DNA from: Ornithomonoglobus_A sp034090805
GTDB lineage: Bacteria > Bacillota > Clostridia > UBA1381
Length of the DNA stretch: 59,587 nt
Assembly (NCBI GenBank): GCA_034090805.1
Contig: JAXDRV010000014.1
Span: forward strand, 1-59,587
Reading direction: 5' to 3'
Positions 35,837 to 43,856 of this stretch are shown in pieces. Below the pieces are notes generated by a model, which saw only the letters and a list, made by a program, of their open reading frames with translations, did not search any database and was not told where the DNA came from. Each line of letters opens with the position of its first letter. Position 1 is the stretch's first letter. The translations under genes were made by a program, and so were the position numbers.

Positions 35837-36550
35837 ATGAAATATATTTTAAGTGAAAAATACAACACACCGGAGCTTATGGCAAAGATTATGGGGCCTA
35901 ATCCCATCAAGTTAGAGGAGGAATTGCTTAACGATTGTAAAATTCCCGAAAATGCCGTAGTATGCGACCTTGGCAGCGGACAGGGCTTGACGAGTGTGTT
36001 CCTTGCAAAGGAGTACGGCTTTAAGGTTTATGCCGCAGACCTATGGAGCGAGCCTGAGGATAACCGAAAATTTTTCCGCAGTATGGGACTTGATGATGAG
36101 CAGATTATCCCGGTAAAGGCGGACGCAGTGGATTTGCCGTTTGAGAAAGAATTTTTTGACGCTGTTATCAGTACGGATTCGTATAATTATTTCGGACGTG
36201 ATTCGGAATATCTTGACGCTAAGCTGCTGCCGTATGTTAAGAGCGGAGGGTATATCTATATCGCAATACCGGGAATGAAAAAGGACTGCCACGATAATCT
36301 CCCGTCCGAGCTGCTCTTGTCGTGGACGCCGGAGCAGCTTGAGTATATGCATGATGTTGAGTATTGGACGGACATGGTGAGCCGCAGCGGGGCTGAGGTC
36401 ATTGATGTTTCCGAAATGGAATCAAACGATGAGGTATGGGCGGATTGGCTCAAGCAAGAAAACGAGTATGCCGTAGGCGACAGAAAAGCAATGGAGGCCG
36501 GCGGCGGGAAATATTTGAATTTTATAAAAATTGTGCTGAGGAAAAGATAA
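35837..36550 (+). CDS. Class I SAM-dependent methyltransferase
   Basis: 237-residue methyltransferase. Motif I is VVCDLGSGQGLTSVFLAKEY (about residue 37), followed by VYAADLW for the ribose-binding acid, and FFDAVISTDSYNYFG at motif IV. Similar to small-molecule methyltransferases of the UbiE/Coq5 sort. The substrate is unknown. AAGGAG at 35823 lies 8 nt before the ATG; a GTG at 35828 overlaps the tetR stop. Presumably controlled by the adjacent TetR protein. Confidence 0.88.
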   Translation: MKYILSEKYNTPELMAKIMGPNPIKLEEELLNDCKIPENAVVCDLGSGQGLTSVFLAKEYGFKVYAADLWSEPEDNRKFFRSMGLDDEQIIPVKADAVDLPFEKEFFDAVISTDSYNYFGRDSEYLDAKLLPYVKSGGYIYIAIPGMKKDCHDNLPSELLLSWTPEQLEYMHDVEYWTDMVSRSGAEVIDVSEMESNDEVWADWLKQENEYAVGDRKAMEAGGGKYLNFIKIVLRKR

Positions 36551-36583
36551 GTTTAAGAGTTTTATCAATTATAAGCCTGATAA

Positions 36584-36624
36584 GTGAGATAAGCGGTGCG
36601 AAAATCCGCTTATCTCACGATTTT
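36584..36624 (+). terminator. Terminator after the methyltransferase gene
   Basis: Thirteen-base perfect stem, GTGAGATAAGCGG (36584-36596) with its complement (36606-36618), 9-nt loop, then a T-run (GATTTTTG). It separates the converging methyltransferase and folA transcripts and may act weakly in both directions. Confidence 0.85.
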
Positions 36625-36631
36625 TGTGCGG

Positions 36632-37117
36632 TCATATCCGCTTGTATACGGTAAAACGAAACGTAAGCGAGCCGCTTTGCATATCCTCGCTTTCGCTTTC
36701 GAGCTGCCACTCCTTGCTTTCGGCAAGATTAGGCAAAAACGTGTCTGCCTCCTTGTCGGCAAAAAATCTTGTAATATATGCCCTATCGCAAAACGGCAGA
36801 AGCATATTGTATATTTCGCCGCCGCCGATGACGAAAATTTCGGAGGAATATTTTTTTATTTCCTCAAGCAATTCATCAACGGAATGTACGGCAATAACGC
36901 CCTCACGCTCAAAATCTATGTTCCTCGTCAGAACGATATTTACTCTGTCCTTGAGCGGCTTGCCGCCTGGCAGTGAGTCAAGCGTTTTTCTGCCCATAAC
37001 AACAACATTTCCCGTTGTTGTTTCCTTGAAATATTTCATATCCTCACGTGCATGGAAAAGCAGGTCGTTGTCCTTTCCGATGCCCCATGAATTTGACGCT
37101 GATGCAATAATGTTCAT
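36632..37117 (-). CDS. folA: Dihydrofolate reductase
   Basis: 161-residue chromosomal DHFR that regenerates tetrahydrofolate with NADPH. N-terminal ASNSWGIGKDNDLLFHARED contains the substrate-binding acid; NVVVMGRKTLDSLPGGKPL is the NADPH region; VIGGGEIYNMLLPFCDRAYI is the second dinucleotide motif. Normal length with no sign of a resistance-type variant. It lies 15 nt downstream of the glucosaminidase gene. No thyA is present nearby. Confidence 0.95.
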   Translation of the reverse strand: MNIIASASNSWGIGKDNDLLFHAREDMKYFKETTTGNVVVMGRKTLDSLPGGKPLKDRVNIVLTRNIDFEREGVIAVHSVDELLEEIKKYSSEIFVIGGGEIYNMLLPFCDRAYITRFFADKEADTFLPNLAESKEWQLESESEDMQSGSLTFRFTVYKRI

Positions 37118-37132
37118 GTTTATAACTCCTTT

Positions 37133-38866
37133 TTAATCCCATGAAATTCCGAATTCGCCCTCGCCGCTGTATACGGGAACGTCAAACGAAACCGAGCCGC
37201 CGGACGCTTCGACAAGGCTTTTTATTGTTCTTGCCTGCTTGACAGCCCATGCAACGTCCGTTGCGTATTGGTGAGTTGCGGGCTTTTCCGGATTCCACTT
37301 CATTTTGTAAAGCGTGTTTTGACCGGCATTTATGTAATTTTGGCTTATCCATTCCGCACCGCCGTAAATTGCCGCATCAACGCTTGTCCAGCCGTGCTCT
37401 GCGGCATATTTTGCGCCGCCGTTTACGGGATCGCTGTCATATGCGCCTATTCCGAACAGGTTGTAAACCGTTGTGCCGTTGAAGTCCGTTCCGGAGGCAA
37501 GCTGTGATTTGCCGTTTCCGCTTTCAAGAACGGAATGAACCGTCAGATAAATCTCACTTATCCCGCTTGCCTGTGCCGCTGCGAGGAATACCTCGCCCTT
37601 GCCCTCAAGAACACCCTTGCCCTTCAGGTAATTGTTGAGAGCCGCTGCGCTTATTCCGTTTGACACGGACAGATCAAGGAACTGATACTTTGCATAGCCT
37701 GTTGTAAAGTTTTTCGGATTGAGATATTTTTCAACATCGCTTTGAGCTGCGGCTGCGGCGTTGGTGTTAAATACTGTGGGTGACGCTTTCATCTGTGCAT
37801 CAAGTGCCGATTGCAGCGTGGATTTGTAATGCGTGTATTTAACGGGCATTGACAGCTCCGCAATGCGTTCCTCGACCGATTTTGAGATGTATTTGTATTC
37901 AAACGGTGTGCCGTCGTCGGGTACGCAGGAAATCGTAAAAGTATCCTCGACTCCGTTGGATGCTCTGAGTGTTATTACGGACATTCCCTCAGATACGGCA
38001 TGAAGATTGCCGTTTGCGTCTATGGTTACGATTTCGGGATTGCTCGAATACCAGTTTACGGCTTTTTCACGTGCATTTTGGGGATATATGTACGAGGTCA
38101 GCTTGTAGTCGCTTGATATTCGCATTGCCTCTATGGCGTTGGTGATGAAGGCGCCTCTTACCGGAATATCGTAAATCTGAACGTAAACGGTACATTTTGC
38201 GGTAAAGCCGCCGTCCTCGGTTTCGGCGATTATGCTCGTTGTTCCCGTTCCTATGGGCGTGACAGTCCCGTTTTCATCAACGGCTGCGACCGCCTCGTTT
38301 TCGGAGCGCCATTTGACGTTTTTGTTCGTAGCGTCCGCAGGAGCAACCGCCGCTTCAATCTTTGCGGTTATAGGTCTGTCTATGTAAAACAGCATATCAT
38401 TCCTTGAAAGAGAAACGCTTTGTACTCCTCGTATGATTTCGACTGTGATTTTTTGCGACACTTCACCGCAGGAAACGGTGATTTCGGCTGTTCCGGGGCG
38501 GTCTGCGGAGGTGATTGTGCCGTTTTGATCAACGCTTATAAGCGATTCGTCCGAGGAGGTGTAGGTGACAAGCTTGTCGGTGCTGTTTACGGGCATCGGA
38601 CGTGCGTCGATTGAAAGGGTGCTTTCCTTGCCGAGATGTATTGAAAATGTTTCATTGTAAATGTTTATTTTGTCGCATGGTATATCGGCGAAAAACAGCG
38701 GTACATGGCTCAGGTATTCGCTCGGTGCCGCCGAAGCCTCGGTCTGTTCCTCCGCAATTCGCTCCTGCTCAAGCATTTCCTCAACCTCGCTGTAAATATC
38801 GTTTTCGGCTTTTACTCCGACAGCGGGCAAAAGCATAAGAAAAATCAAAATGAATAATCTTTTCAT
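37133..38866 (-). CDS. Secreted Ig-like (Big_2) protein with glucosaminidase domain
   Basis: 577-residue exported protein. The signal peptide (LFILIFLMLLPAVGVKA) is followed by three or so Big_2 Ig-like repeats (about 75-320; each with a VSLSRNDMLFYI- or SIIAETEDGGFTAKCTVYV-type strand pattern). The C-terminal endo-beta-N-acetylglucosaminidase domain has the catalytic Glu in VHSVLESGNGKS and YNLFGIGAYD. A peptidoglycan hydrolase held at the wall is the likely role. The ATG at 38866 is preferred over 38875 because GAAAGG is 10 nt away rather than 1. Confidence 0.9.
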   Translation of the reverse strand: MKRLFILIFLMLLPAVGVKAENDIYSEVEEMLEQERIAEEQTEASAAPSEYLSHVPLFFADIPCDKINIYNETFSIHLGKESTLSIDARPMPVNSTDKLVTYTSSDESLISVDQNGTITSADRPGTAEITVSCGEVSQKITVEIIRGVQSVSLSRNDMLFYIDRPITAKIEAAVAPADATNKNVKWRSENEAVAAVDENGTVTPIGTGTTSIIAETEDGGFTAKCTVYVQIYDIPVRGAFITNAIEAMRISSDYKLTSYIYPQNAREKAVNWYSSNPEIVTIDANGNLHAVSEGMSVITLRASNGVEDTFTISCVPDDGTPFEYKYISKSVEERIAELSMPVKYTHYKSTLQSALDAQMKASPTVFNTNAAAAAQSDVEKYLNPKNFTTGYAKYQFLDLSVSNGISAAALNNYLKGKGVLEGKGEVFLAAAQASGISEIYLTVHSVLESGNGKSQLASGTDFNGTTVYNLFGIGAYDSDPVNGGAKYAAEHGWTSVDAAIYGGAEWISQNYINAGQNTLYKMKWNPEKPATHQYATDVAWAVKQARTIKSLVEASGGSVSFDVPVYSGEGEFGISWD

Positions 38867-38897
38867 TCCCGTCATTCCTTTCGGTAAGGTTAATCAT

Positions 38898-38927
38898 ATT
38901 ATAGCACATTTAGGCGTATTGTGTCAA
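38898..38927 (-). promoter_or_regulatory. Promoter of the glucosaminidase-folA pair
   Basis: Minus strand TTGACA (38922-38927), 18-nt spacer, TATAAT (38898-38903), about 30 nt before the start codon. Confidence 0.8.
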
Positions 38928-38964
38928 TTATTTTGAAACTTAATAAAAACTTTTCAAATAAACC

Positions 38965-38993
38965 TTGAAAAATCCGAAGAAATATTATATAAT
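38965..38993 (+). promoter_or_regulatory. Promoter of lysS
   Basis: TTGAAA (38965-38970), 17-nt spacer, perfect TATAAT (38988-38993), with a 40-nt leader. No room for a T-box riboswitch. Confidence 0.8.
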
Positions 38994-39040
38994 ATAATAG
39001 ATTATGTATACTTTATTAACGGAAAGGACGAGATACATCA

Positions 39041-40573
39041 ATGGAAGAAAAGGAATTATCACAGCTTTTGCAGGTGCGCAGAGATAAGCTTTCGGAGCTT
39101 CAGGCGGAGGGCAGAGATCCGTTTAAAATAACAAAATTCAACCGCACGCACACCTCGGGCGATATATGCGAAAACTATACAACCGAGGAGCGCACGATCA
39201 CCTCAAGGGGAGAGGAAAAGCAGGTAACGGCGAAGATTTCTCCGCTTGACGGGCAGATGGTGACTGTTGCCGGAAGAATTATGTCAAAGAGAGGCATGGG
39301 CAAGGTGGGCTTTGTTCATGTGGCGGATATAGACGGACAGGTGCAGCTTTTTGTGAAGAAGGATATTCTCGGTGAGGACGAGTATAACCGCTTTAAAAAG
39401 CTTGATATAGGTGACATCATTGGCGCAGAGGGCGAGGTGTTTACAACTCAGACCGGGGAAATATCGATAAGAGCCGACAAGATTACGCTTCTTTCGAAGT
39501 CATTGCAGCCGCTGCCCGAAAAGTTCCATGGAATGACGGATACGGATTTGAGATACCGTCAGAGATATGTGGATCTTATAATGAATGCGGACGTTAAAAA
39601 GACGTTTATCAACAGATCGAAAATTATAGCCTCGATAAGGAGCTATCTTAACGGACAGGGATTTCTTGAGGTTGAAACACCGATGCTCGTGTCGAATGCG
39701 GGAGGTGCTGCGGCGCGTCCGTTTGAAACGCATTTCAATGCGCTTGACGAGGATTTCAAGCTCCGTATATCGCTTGAGCTTTATTTGAAGCGTCTTATCA
39801 TCGGCGGCTTTGACCGTGTTTACGAGATAGGCAGAGTATTCAGAAACGAGGGACTCGATACCCGCCATAATCCGGAATTTACGCTTATGGAGCTTTACCA
39901 GGCGTATACCGACTATCACGGAATGATGGACTTGACGGAGAATATGTACCGCCATGTTGCCCAAGAGGTTCTGGGGACAACGAAGATAGTGTACAACGGT
40001 ATTGAGATGGATCTCGGAAAGCCGTTTGAGCGCATAACGATGGTTGATGCGGTTAAGAAATATTCGGGCGTTGATTTTAATGAGATCAAGACGCTTGAGG
40101 AGGCTCGTGCTGCGGCAAAGGAAAAGCACGTTGAATTTGAGGAGCGGCATAAGAAGGGTGATATTCTAAATCTGTTCTTTGAGGAATATGTTGAGGAGCA
40201 TCTGATCCAGCCGACGTTTGTCATGGATCACCCGGTTGAGATTTCTCCGCTTACAAAGAGAAAGCCGGAAAAGCCGGATTATGTTGAGCGTTTTGAGTTC
40301 TTTATGAACGGTTGGGAAATGGCGAATGCGTATTCGGAGCTTAACGACCCGATAGATCAGAGAGAGCGTTTCAAGGCGCAGGAGGAGCTGCTTGCGCAGG
40401 GAGATGAGGAAGCGAATACCACTGACGAGGACTTTATGCGTGCGCTTGAGATAGGCATGCCGCCCACAGGCGGAATAGGCTTCGGCATAGACCGTATGTG
40501 TATGCTCCTGACCGACTCGCCCGCAATCCGTGATGTACTGCTCTTCCCCACAATGAAGCCACTTGACAAGTAA
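39041..40573 (+). CDS. lysS: Lysyl-tRNA synthetase, class II
   Basis: 510-residue class II enzyme that charges tRNA-Lys. The N-terminal OB-fold anticodon domain (about 70-180) is followed by the catalytic core with motif 2 FRNEGLDTRHNPEFTLMELY and motif 3 GIGFGIDRMCMLLTDS. ACGGAAAGGA precedes the ATG. It is the last gene with the core-genome base composition; AT-rich accessory DNA begins right after its stop. It appears intact to the usual C terminus. Confidence 0.97.
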   Translation: MEEKELSQLLQVRRDKLSELQAEGRDPFKITKFNRTHTSGDICENYTTEERTITSRGEEKQVTAKISPLDGQMVTVAGRIMSKRGMGKVGFVHVADIDGQVQLFVKKDILGEDEYNRFKKLDIGDIIGAEGEVFTTQTGEISIRADKITLLSKSLQPLPEKFHGMTDTDLRYRQRYVDLIMNADVKKTFINRSKIIASIRSYLNGQGFLEVETPMLVSNAGGAAARPFETHFNALDEDFKLRISLELYLKRLIIGGFDRVYEIGRVFRNEGLDTRHNPEFTLMELYQAYTDYHGMMDLTENMYRHVAQEVLGTTKIVYNGIEMDLGKPFERITMVDAVKKYSGVDFNEIKTLEEARAAAKEKHVEFEERHKKGDILNLFFEEYVEEHLIQPTFVMDHPVEISPLTKRKPEKPDYVERFEFFMNGWEMANAYSELNDPIDQRERFKAQEELLAQGDEEANTTDEDFMRALEIGMPPTGGIGFGIDRMCMLLTDSPAIRDVLLFPTMKPLDK

Positions 40574-40627
40574 AAAACGAAAAAAGTCAGTATTTATGCG
40601 GGTTTTAGGACTTTGAAAAGTCCCAAA

Positions 40628-40678
40628 ACTACGCCATACTACGCCAATACTACGCCAATTTGTGCAGGAATTTGTGCA
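40628..40678. repeat. Two families of phased short direct repeats after lysS
   Basis: ACTACGCCA occurs three times (40628, 40638, 40649; steps of 10 and 11 nt) and ATTTGTGCA twice (40658, 40670; step of 12 nt). The near-helical spacing suggests binding by a multi-site protein: recombinase arm sites or replication iterons. Just before them is a 12-base hairpin with one mismatch (40602-40629, loop TGAA). Confidence 0.7.
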
Positions 40679-40699
40679 TTAAAAGGTAACAACGCTGAC

Positions 40700-40734
40700 A
40701 AAGAGTTGCAGATGTATAATTTGCAGCTCTTTTT
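40700..40734 (+). terminator. Terminator, probably of lysS
   Basis: Stem AAAGAGTTGCA (40700-40710) with TGCAGCTCTTT (40722-40732, one G-U pair), followed by a short T-run. Confidence 0.7.
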
Positions 40735-40768
40735 GTATATATAAATAATATGGAAGAGTGCTTTATAC

Positions 40769-40791
40769 AGAATGTAGAGCATTCTTTTTTT
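40769..40791 (+). terminator. Small hairpin with T-run before the RepA_N start
   Basis: AGAATG (40769-40774) pairs with CATTCT (40780-40785) and is followed by T residues to 40791. It lies 33 nt before the RepA_N start codon and may be an attenuator left from the replication gene. Confidence 0.55.
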
Positions 40792-40823
40792 GTGCAATCA
40801 TACGAGGAAAGGAGGCATATTTT

Positions 40824-41402
40824 ATGTCAGTACAATTTGAATATTTTTACGGAAGTCAAGCAGAACAGTTTTCGTTTTACCGTATTCCCAAAGTACTTTT
40901 TACTGATGAAGCCTTTATGGATATTTCCGTTGAAGCGAAAGTGCTATACAGCTTTATGCTTGACCGTATGAGTTTATCGGAACTGTGCTATATAACGGTA
41001 GAAAGCTTAAAGGCACAGAAGGCACAGATAAACTTAAAAGGAAAAATGCGTGTAATCATTATTCCGAAAGAGCTGTGCAAAATGCTTTTGCAGTATTCAA
41101 AGGAGCATAAAATAACAAATGGCTCTGTATTCGTTTCTAAAAATGGAAAAGCACTTGATAGATCAAATATCTGGAAGATGATGAAGGCACTATGTGAAAG
41201 CGCCGGTGTATCAAGGGAAAAAGTGTTTCCTCATAATCTAAGACATCTGTTTGCAAGAACATTTTACTCGCTTCAAAAGGATATAGTACGGCTTGCCGAT
41301 ATACTCGGACATTCAAGCGTAAATACTACCCGTATCTACACTATGGAAACAGGAGAAACCCACCGCCGGCAAATACAGAAATTAGGGCTTTTACGGCTAT
41401 AA
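40824..41402 (+). pseudogene. Chimeric remnant: RepA_N start fused to a tyrosine recombinase catalytic half
   Basis: A 192-residue open frame with AAAGGAGG 9 nt before ATG 40824. Residues 1-50 match the RepA_N domain of plasmid/ICE replication initiators (FYGSQAEQFSFYRIPKVLFT, then AKVLYSFMLDRM). From about residue 51 it is the C-terminal half of a tyrosine recombinase: strand lysines in LKGKMR (72, 74), HNLR box (His137, Arg140), LGHSS (His163) and Tyr172 in RIYTM. The first catalytic Arg, expected two residues before SEL, is Ser50. The in-frame junction is near 40971-40985. Probably inactive as a recombinase, although it looks translatable. Confidence 0.8.
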
Positions 41403-41621
41403 AAAGAAAAAACTACATAATCGAAATTATGTTGCAGGCAAATGATATGTTATGATAAATAATCGACAAATCTGAACATATTTAGTAAAATGCATATCCG
41501 AATTATTATAAAAAGGCATAGCAAAGCAGACCAATGTTAATTTAAGAAAAACAATATTGGTCCAAAATGTATGTCTGTTTTATTGCATAATGACGAAAAA
41601 TGTAATAAATAAGGCAAATCA

Positions 41622-41650
41622 TTGACAAACGCCTCTTTTAGTGATATAAT
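41622..41650 (+). promoter_or_regulatory. Consensus promoter of the exopolysaccharide operon
   Basis: TTGACA (41622-41627), 17-nt spacer, TATAAT (41645-41650), both boxes perfect. It reads toward the TetR-like gene and lies within the proposed invertible segment. Confidence 0.85.
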
Positions 41651-41686
41651 AACTCTGTATATATTATATGTACTTGAAACTTTTTC

Positions 41687-41710
41687 ACCACATAATTTCG
41701 ATTATGTGGT
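41687..41710 (+). repeat. Third copy of the switch core, as a 10-bp TTCG hairpin
   Basis: ACCACATAAT-TTCG-ATTATGTGGT: perfect 10-bp stem with a TTCG tetraloop. It carries the same 16-bp core as the two switch sites, in the orientation of the right-hand one, and lies between promoter and operon. In RNA it would be a stable structure without a U-run. Confidence 0.8.
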
Positions 41711-41796
41711 AATGCCTTTACTGCATAATTTCGATTATGTTGCAGGCAAATTTTTTTACTGTAAATTAGACCATGTGTCCTGTCGATAAATAGGAG

Positions 41797-42648
41797 ATGA
41801 TGAAATATATGAGAGATGCGACATATCAAATAGACGAAGATGGAATTTTGGACAGTACATTTAATTACCTTGTAAAGCACGGACTTGAGAATACTACTGT
41901 AAGGGAACTTTGCAAATATACAGGAATTGCTAAGGGAAGTATTTACTATTGGTTTAGCAATAAACAAGATTTAATATGTGAAGCTGCTGAATACGGACTT
42001 AAGAAAGTTGTTGGAAAGATATTCTCTTATGCATTTTCCAATATGGAAAATTTGCGTGAGTTTTTTGATGACTGCTTTTCGGAAATAAGCAAGTATAAAA
42101 ATGAGCTACGATTTATATATCAAATGGTAGCAAGCCCTGTTTACGGTGAAAAAATACGAAGCAAAGCACAAGACTTAAATTTTGTTTACGACAAATATGT
42201 TGAAATGCTTGCTGTACGATTACAATGCAGTGCAGAGAAATTAAAGCCGATTGTATACCTATTTGTATCTGCAATTCTTGATTATGTTATGTGGGAAGAT
42301 AAAGAAAACGCACAGATGCAGCTTGAATTTATTTATTTCATTCTTGCTGAAAAACAAATCTGTTGCAGTGAAGATTATATTGGGAAAATGCAAAGGAGAA
42401 GTATAAACAGTAAAACGATGGAAAAAGATTTATTTGAAATACTAAAAGACGAAGTCGGATGTGAATATATTTCGGATTTGCACTATGGTGCGTTTAATAA
42501 AAAAGCAAAAGCATTTTTAAAAAATGCTGATATAGAGAATTATTCGCTATTTGTTCTTTCTGACGTGGCACAATACATATTCGGCAAAAAAATGAAATTT
42601 GAGTCGTTAGATGAAGCGAAAAAATTCTTTCAGTATCAAAACAACTGA
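41797..42648 (+). CDS. TetR-like regulator with C-terminal extension
   Basis: 283 residues, first gene of the exopolysaccharide operon. A TetR helix-turn-helix occupies about 15-60 (GLENTTVRELCKYTGIAKG, then SIYYWFSNKQDL). The usual ligand-binding helices run to about 195. An extra segment of about 85 residues (DLFEILKDEVGCEYISDLHY to the end) is not standard for TetR and was not recognised. Start codons at 41797, 41800 and 41809 are possible; GGAG at 41793 fits 41809 best. It probably regulates the operon it heads. Confidence 0.82.
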   Translation: MMKYMRDATYQIDEDGILDSTFNYLVKHGLENTTVRELCKYTGIAKGSIYYWFSNKQDLICEAAEYGLKKVVGKIFSYAFSNMENLREFFDDCFSEISKYKNELRFIYQMVASPVYGEKIRSKAQDLNFVYDKYVEMLAVRLQCSAEKLKPIVYLFVSAILDYVMWEDKENAQMQLEFIYFILAEKQICCSEDYIGKMQRRSINSKTMEKDLFEILKDEVGCEYISDLHYGAFNKKAKAFLKNADIENYSLFVLSDVAQYIFGKKMKFESLDEAKKFFQYQNN

Positions 42649-42680
42649 AAATGATACATATTAACGGAGGTAACAGCTAT

Positions 42681-43856
42681 TTGATAAGTAAACTAAAAAA
42701 TTTAGATGTAGGACTTAGCTGTATTCTTGCTTGCATTTATTTTACGGCATTACCCCTGACAATAACGATAAATGCATCCGGCAATTCATTTTTAAAACTA
42801 TTGACTATACCTATTGCCGGGTATTTAGCTGCAAGCTTGATTTTTTACAAAGGAAAATTAGAACTAAATATAATACACTTCTTTTCCGTTGTTTTTTTAA
42901 TCAGCGTAGTTATGACGCTTTTTGCGGATAACAGCAGTACATCAGTACAGTATGTTCTGGGATATATTCAAACGATAGCGCTGTTATTCCTTATAACAGT
43001 AAAAAAATACAGTAAAAATGAAATGGAAGCCTTTGAAATAACACAGCTTGTTCTGCTTGTCATTTTAATTTGGCTCGGATTTATCGGGGCAGATTGGTAT
43101 GGCGACAGAAACACAATGGTTTTATTTGGAGCAACATGCGATCCGAATTACTTTGCAGGATTATTTCTGCTTCCTATAGCTGTTGCTTTAAAAAAACTTA
43201 AAGAAAATAAAGTGTACATGGTTGTCTGTCCGATTCTTATTCTTTTGGGCTCATATATGGTTTTATCATCAGGCTCAAGAGGCGGATTGCTGGCTTTGGC
43301 TGTTACTGTAGTATCCTATGTATTTATAAATGCGAAAAGTGCCAAGCAAAGATTTATCGGATTGGGTGTAGCAGTTGTTATCGCAGTTATTATGTGGACA
43401 ATCGTTATTCCTCTTTTACCTGAAAGTGTTTCCGAAAGATTTAGCTTGACGGAAGTCATAGAGTCAAGAGGTACACAACGAGTTGACATATGGATTTCAA
43501 TGCTTGACGCAATAAAAAATTCCACATGGGAACTTTTTTGCGGAAGGGGCATCAACTCATATCATGAAATGATGAAAGACGGAAAGTTGGTGCAAGTGGT
43601 AGCACACAATCAGTTTATACAATCACTGTATAATCAAGGATTGTTCGGCTGTATAAGTTTTGTAATTATGTCTGTTTCTGCGATATTCAGAAATATTAAA
43701 AAGCGAGCATACATTTCTGCTGCTATGCTCGGCACGCTTGCTCTTGCAATGTCCCTTTCGATAAATCCAAGCATTAAGGCATTTTGGAATTTGCTGATAT
43801 ATTCGGCTTTTACATTAAATATAACTAATAACCAAAAGGAGGTTGATTCTATATGA
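42681..43856 (+). CDS. O-antigen ligase/polymerase family protein (Wzy-like)
   Basis: 391-residue membrane protein with about ten to twelve helices and a larger outside loop (about residues 260-310 of the frame, SRGTQRVDIWISMLDAIKN then LFCGRGINSYHEMM). This is the Wzy_C signature of polymerases and ligases that join lipid-linked repeat units outside the membrane. TTG at 42681 is preferred because GGAGG lies 10 nt upstream; an in-frame ATG at 42651 has no such site. The stop overlaps the next gene by 4 nt (ATGA). Confidence 0.88.
   Translation: MISKLKNLDVGLSCILACIYFTALPLTITINASGNSFLKLLTIPIAGYLAASLIFYKGKLELNIIHFFSVVFLISVVMTLFADNSSTSVQYVLGYIQTIALLFLITVKKYSKNEMEAFEITQLVLLVILIWLGFIGADWYGDRNTMVLFGATCDPNYFAGLFLLPIAVALKKLKENKVYMVVCPILILLGSYMVLSSGSRGGLLALAVTVVSYVFINAKSAKQRFIGLGVAVVIAVIMWTIVIPLLPESVSERFSLTEVIESRGTQRVDIWISMLDAIKNSTWELFCGRGINSYHEMMKDGKLVQVVAHNQFIQSLYNQGLFGCISFVIMSVSAIFRNIKKRAYISAAMLGTLALAMSLSINPSIKAFWNLLIYSAFTLNITNNQKEVDSI

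Larger units (their letters stand above)
41415..41751. promoter_or_regulatory. Candidate invertible promoter switch of the exopolysaccharide operon
   Basis: A 17-bp site, ACATAATCGAAATTATG, occurs at 41415-41431 and in reverse complement at 41724-41740; the asymmetric CGAA/TTCG centre fixes the orientation. Between them is a perfect promoter pointing right. Each site is followed on its right by the same 12 nt, TTGCAGGCAAAT (41432-41443 and 41740-41751). Reversing the interval would place the complement of this 12-mer left of the right-hand site. That creates an 18-bp perfect stem with a TTCG loop followed by T residues (41752-41757), a near-ideal terminator. As written, promoter and operon are aligned (ON) and the terminator is split. 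The 394-nt gap 41403-41796 has no gene. Confidence 0.75.

Noticed and set aside
40628..40678. CRISPR-like array
   Set aside because: Repeats are 9 nt with 1-3-nt gaps and no spacers or cas genes.
40758..40823. Longer start for the RepA_N chimera
   Set aside because: The extra 22 residues cross the hairpin and the ribosome binding site, and RepA_N proteins start at the MSVQFEYFYG position.
41416..41706. Inversion between the left site and the hairpin copy at 41691-41706
   Set aside because: The cores allow it, but only the pairing with the right-hand site (41724-41740) has matching outer 12-mers and rebuilds a terminator stem, so that pair is favoured.
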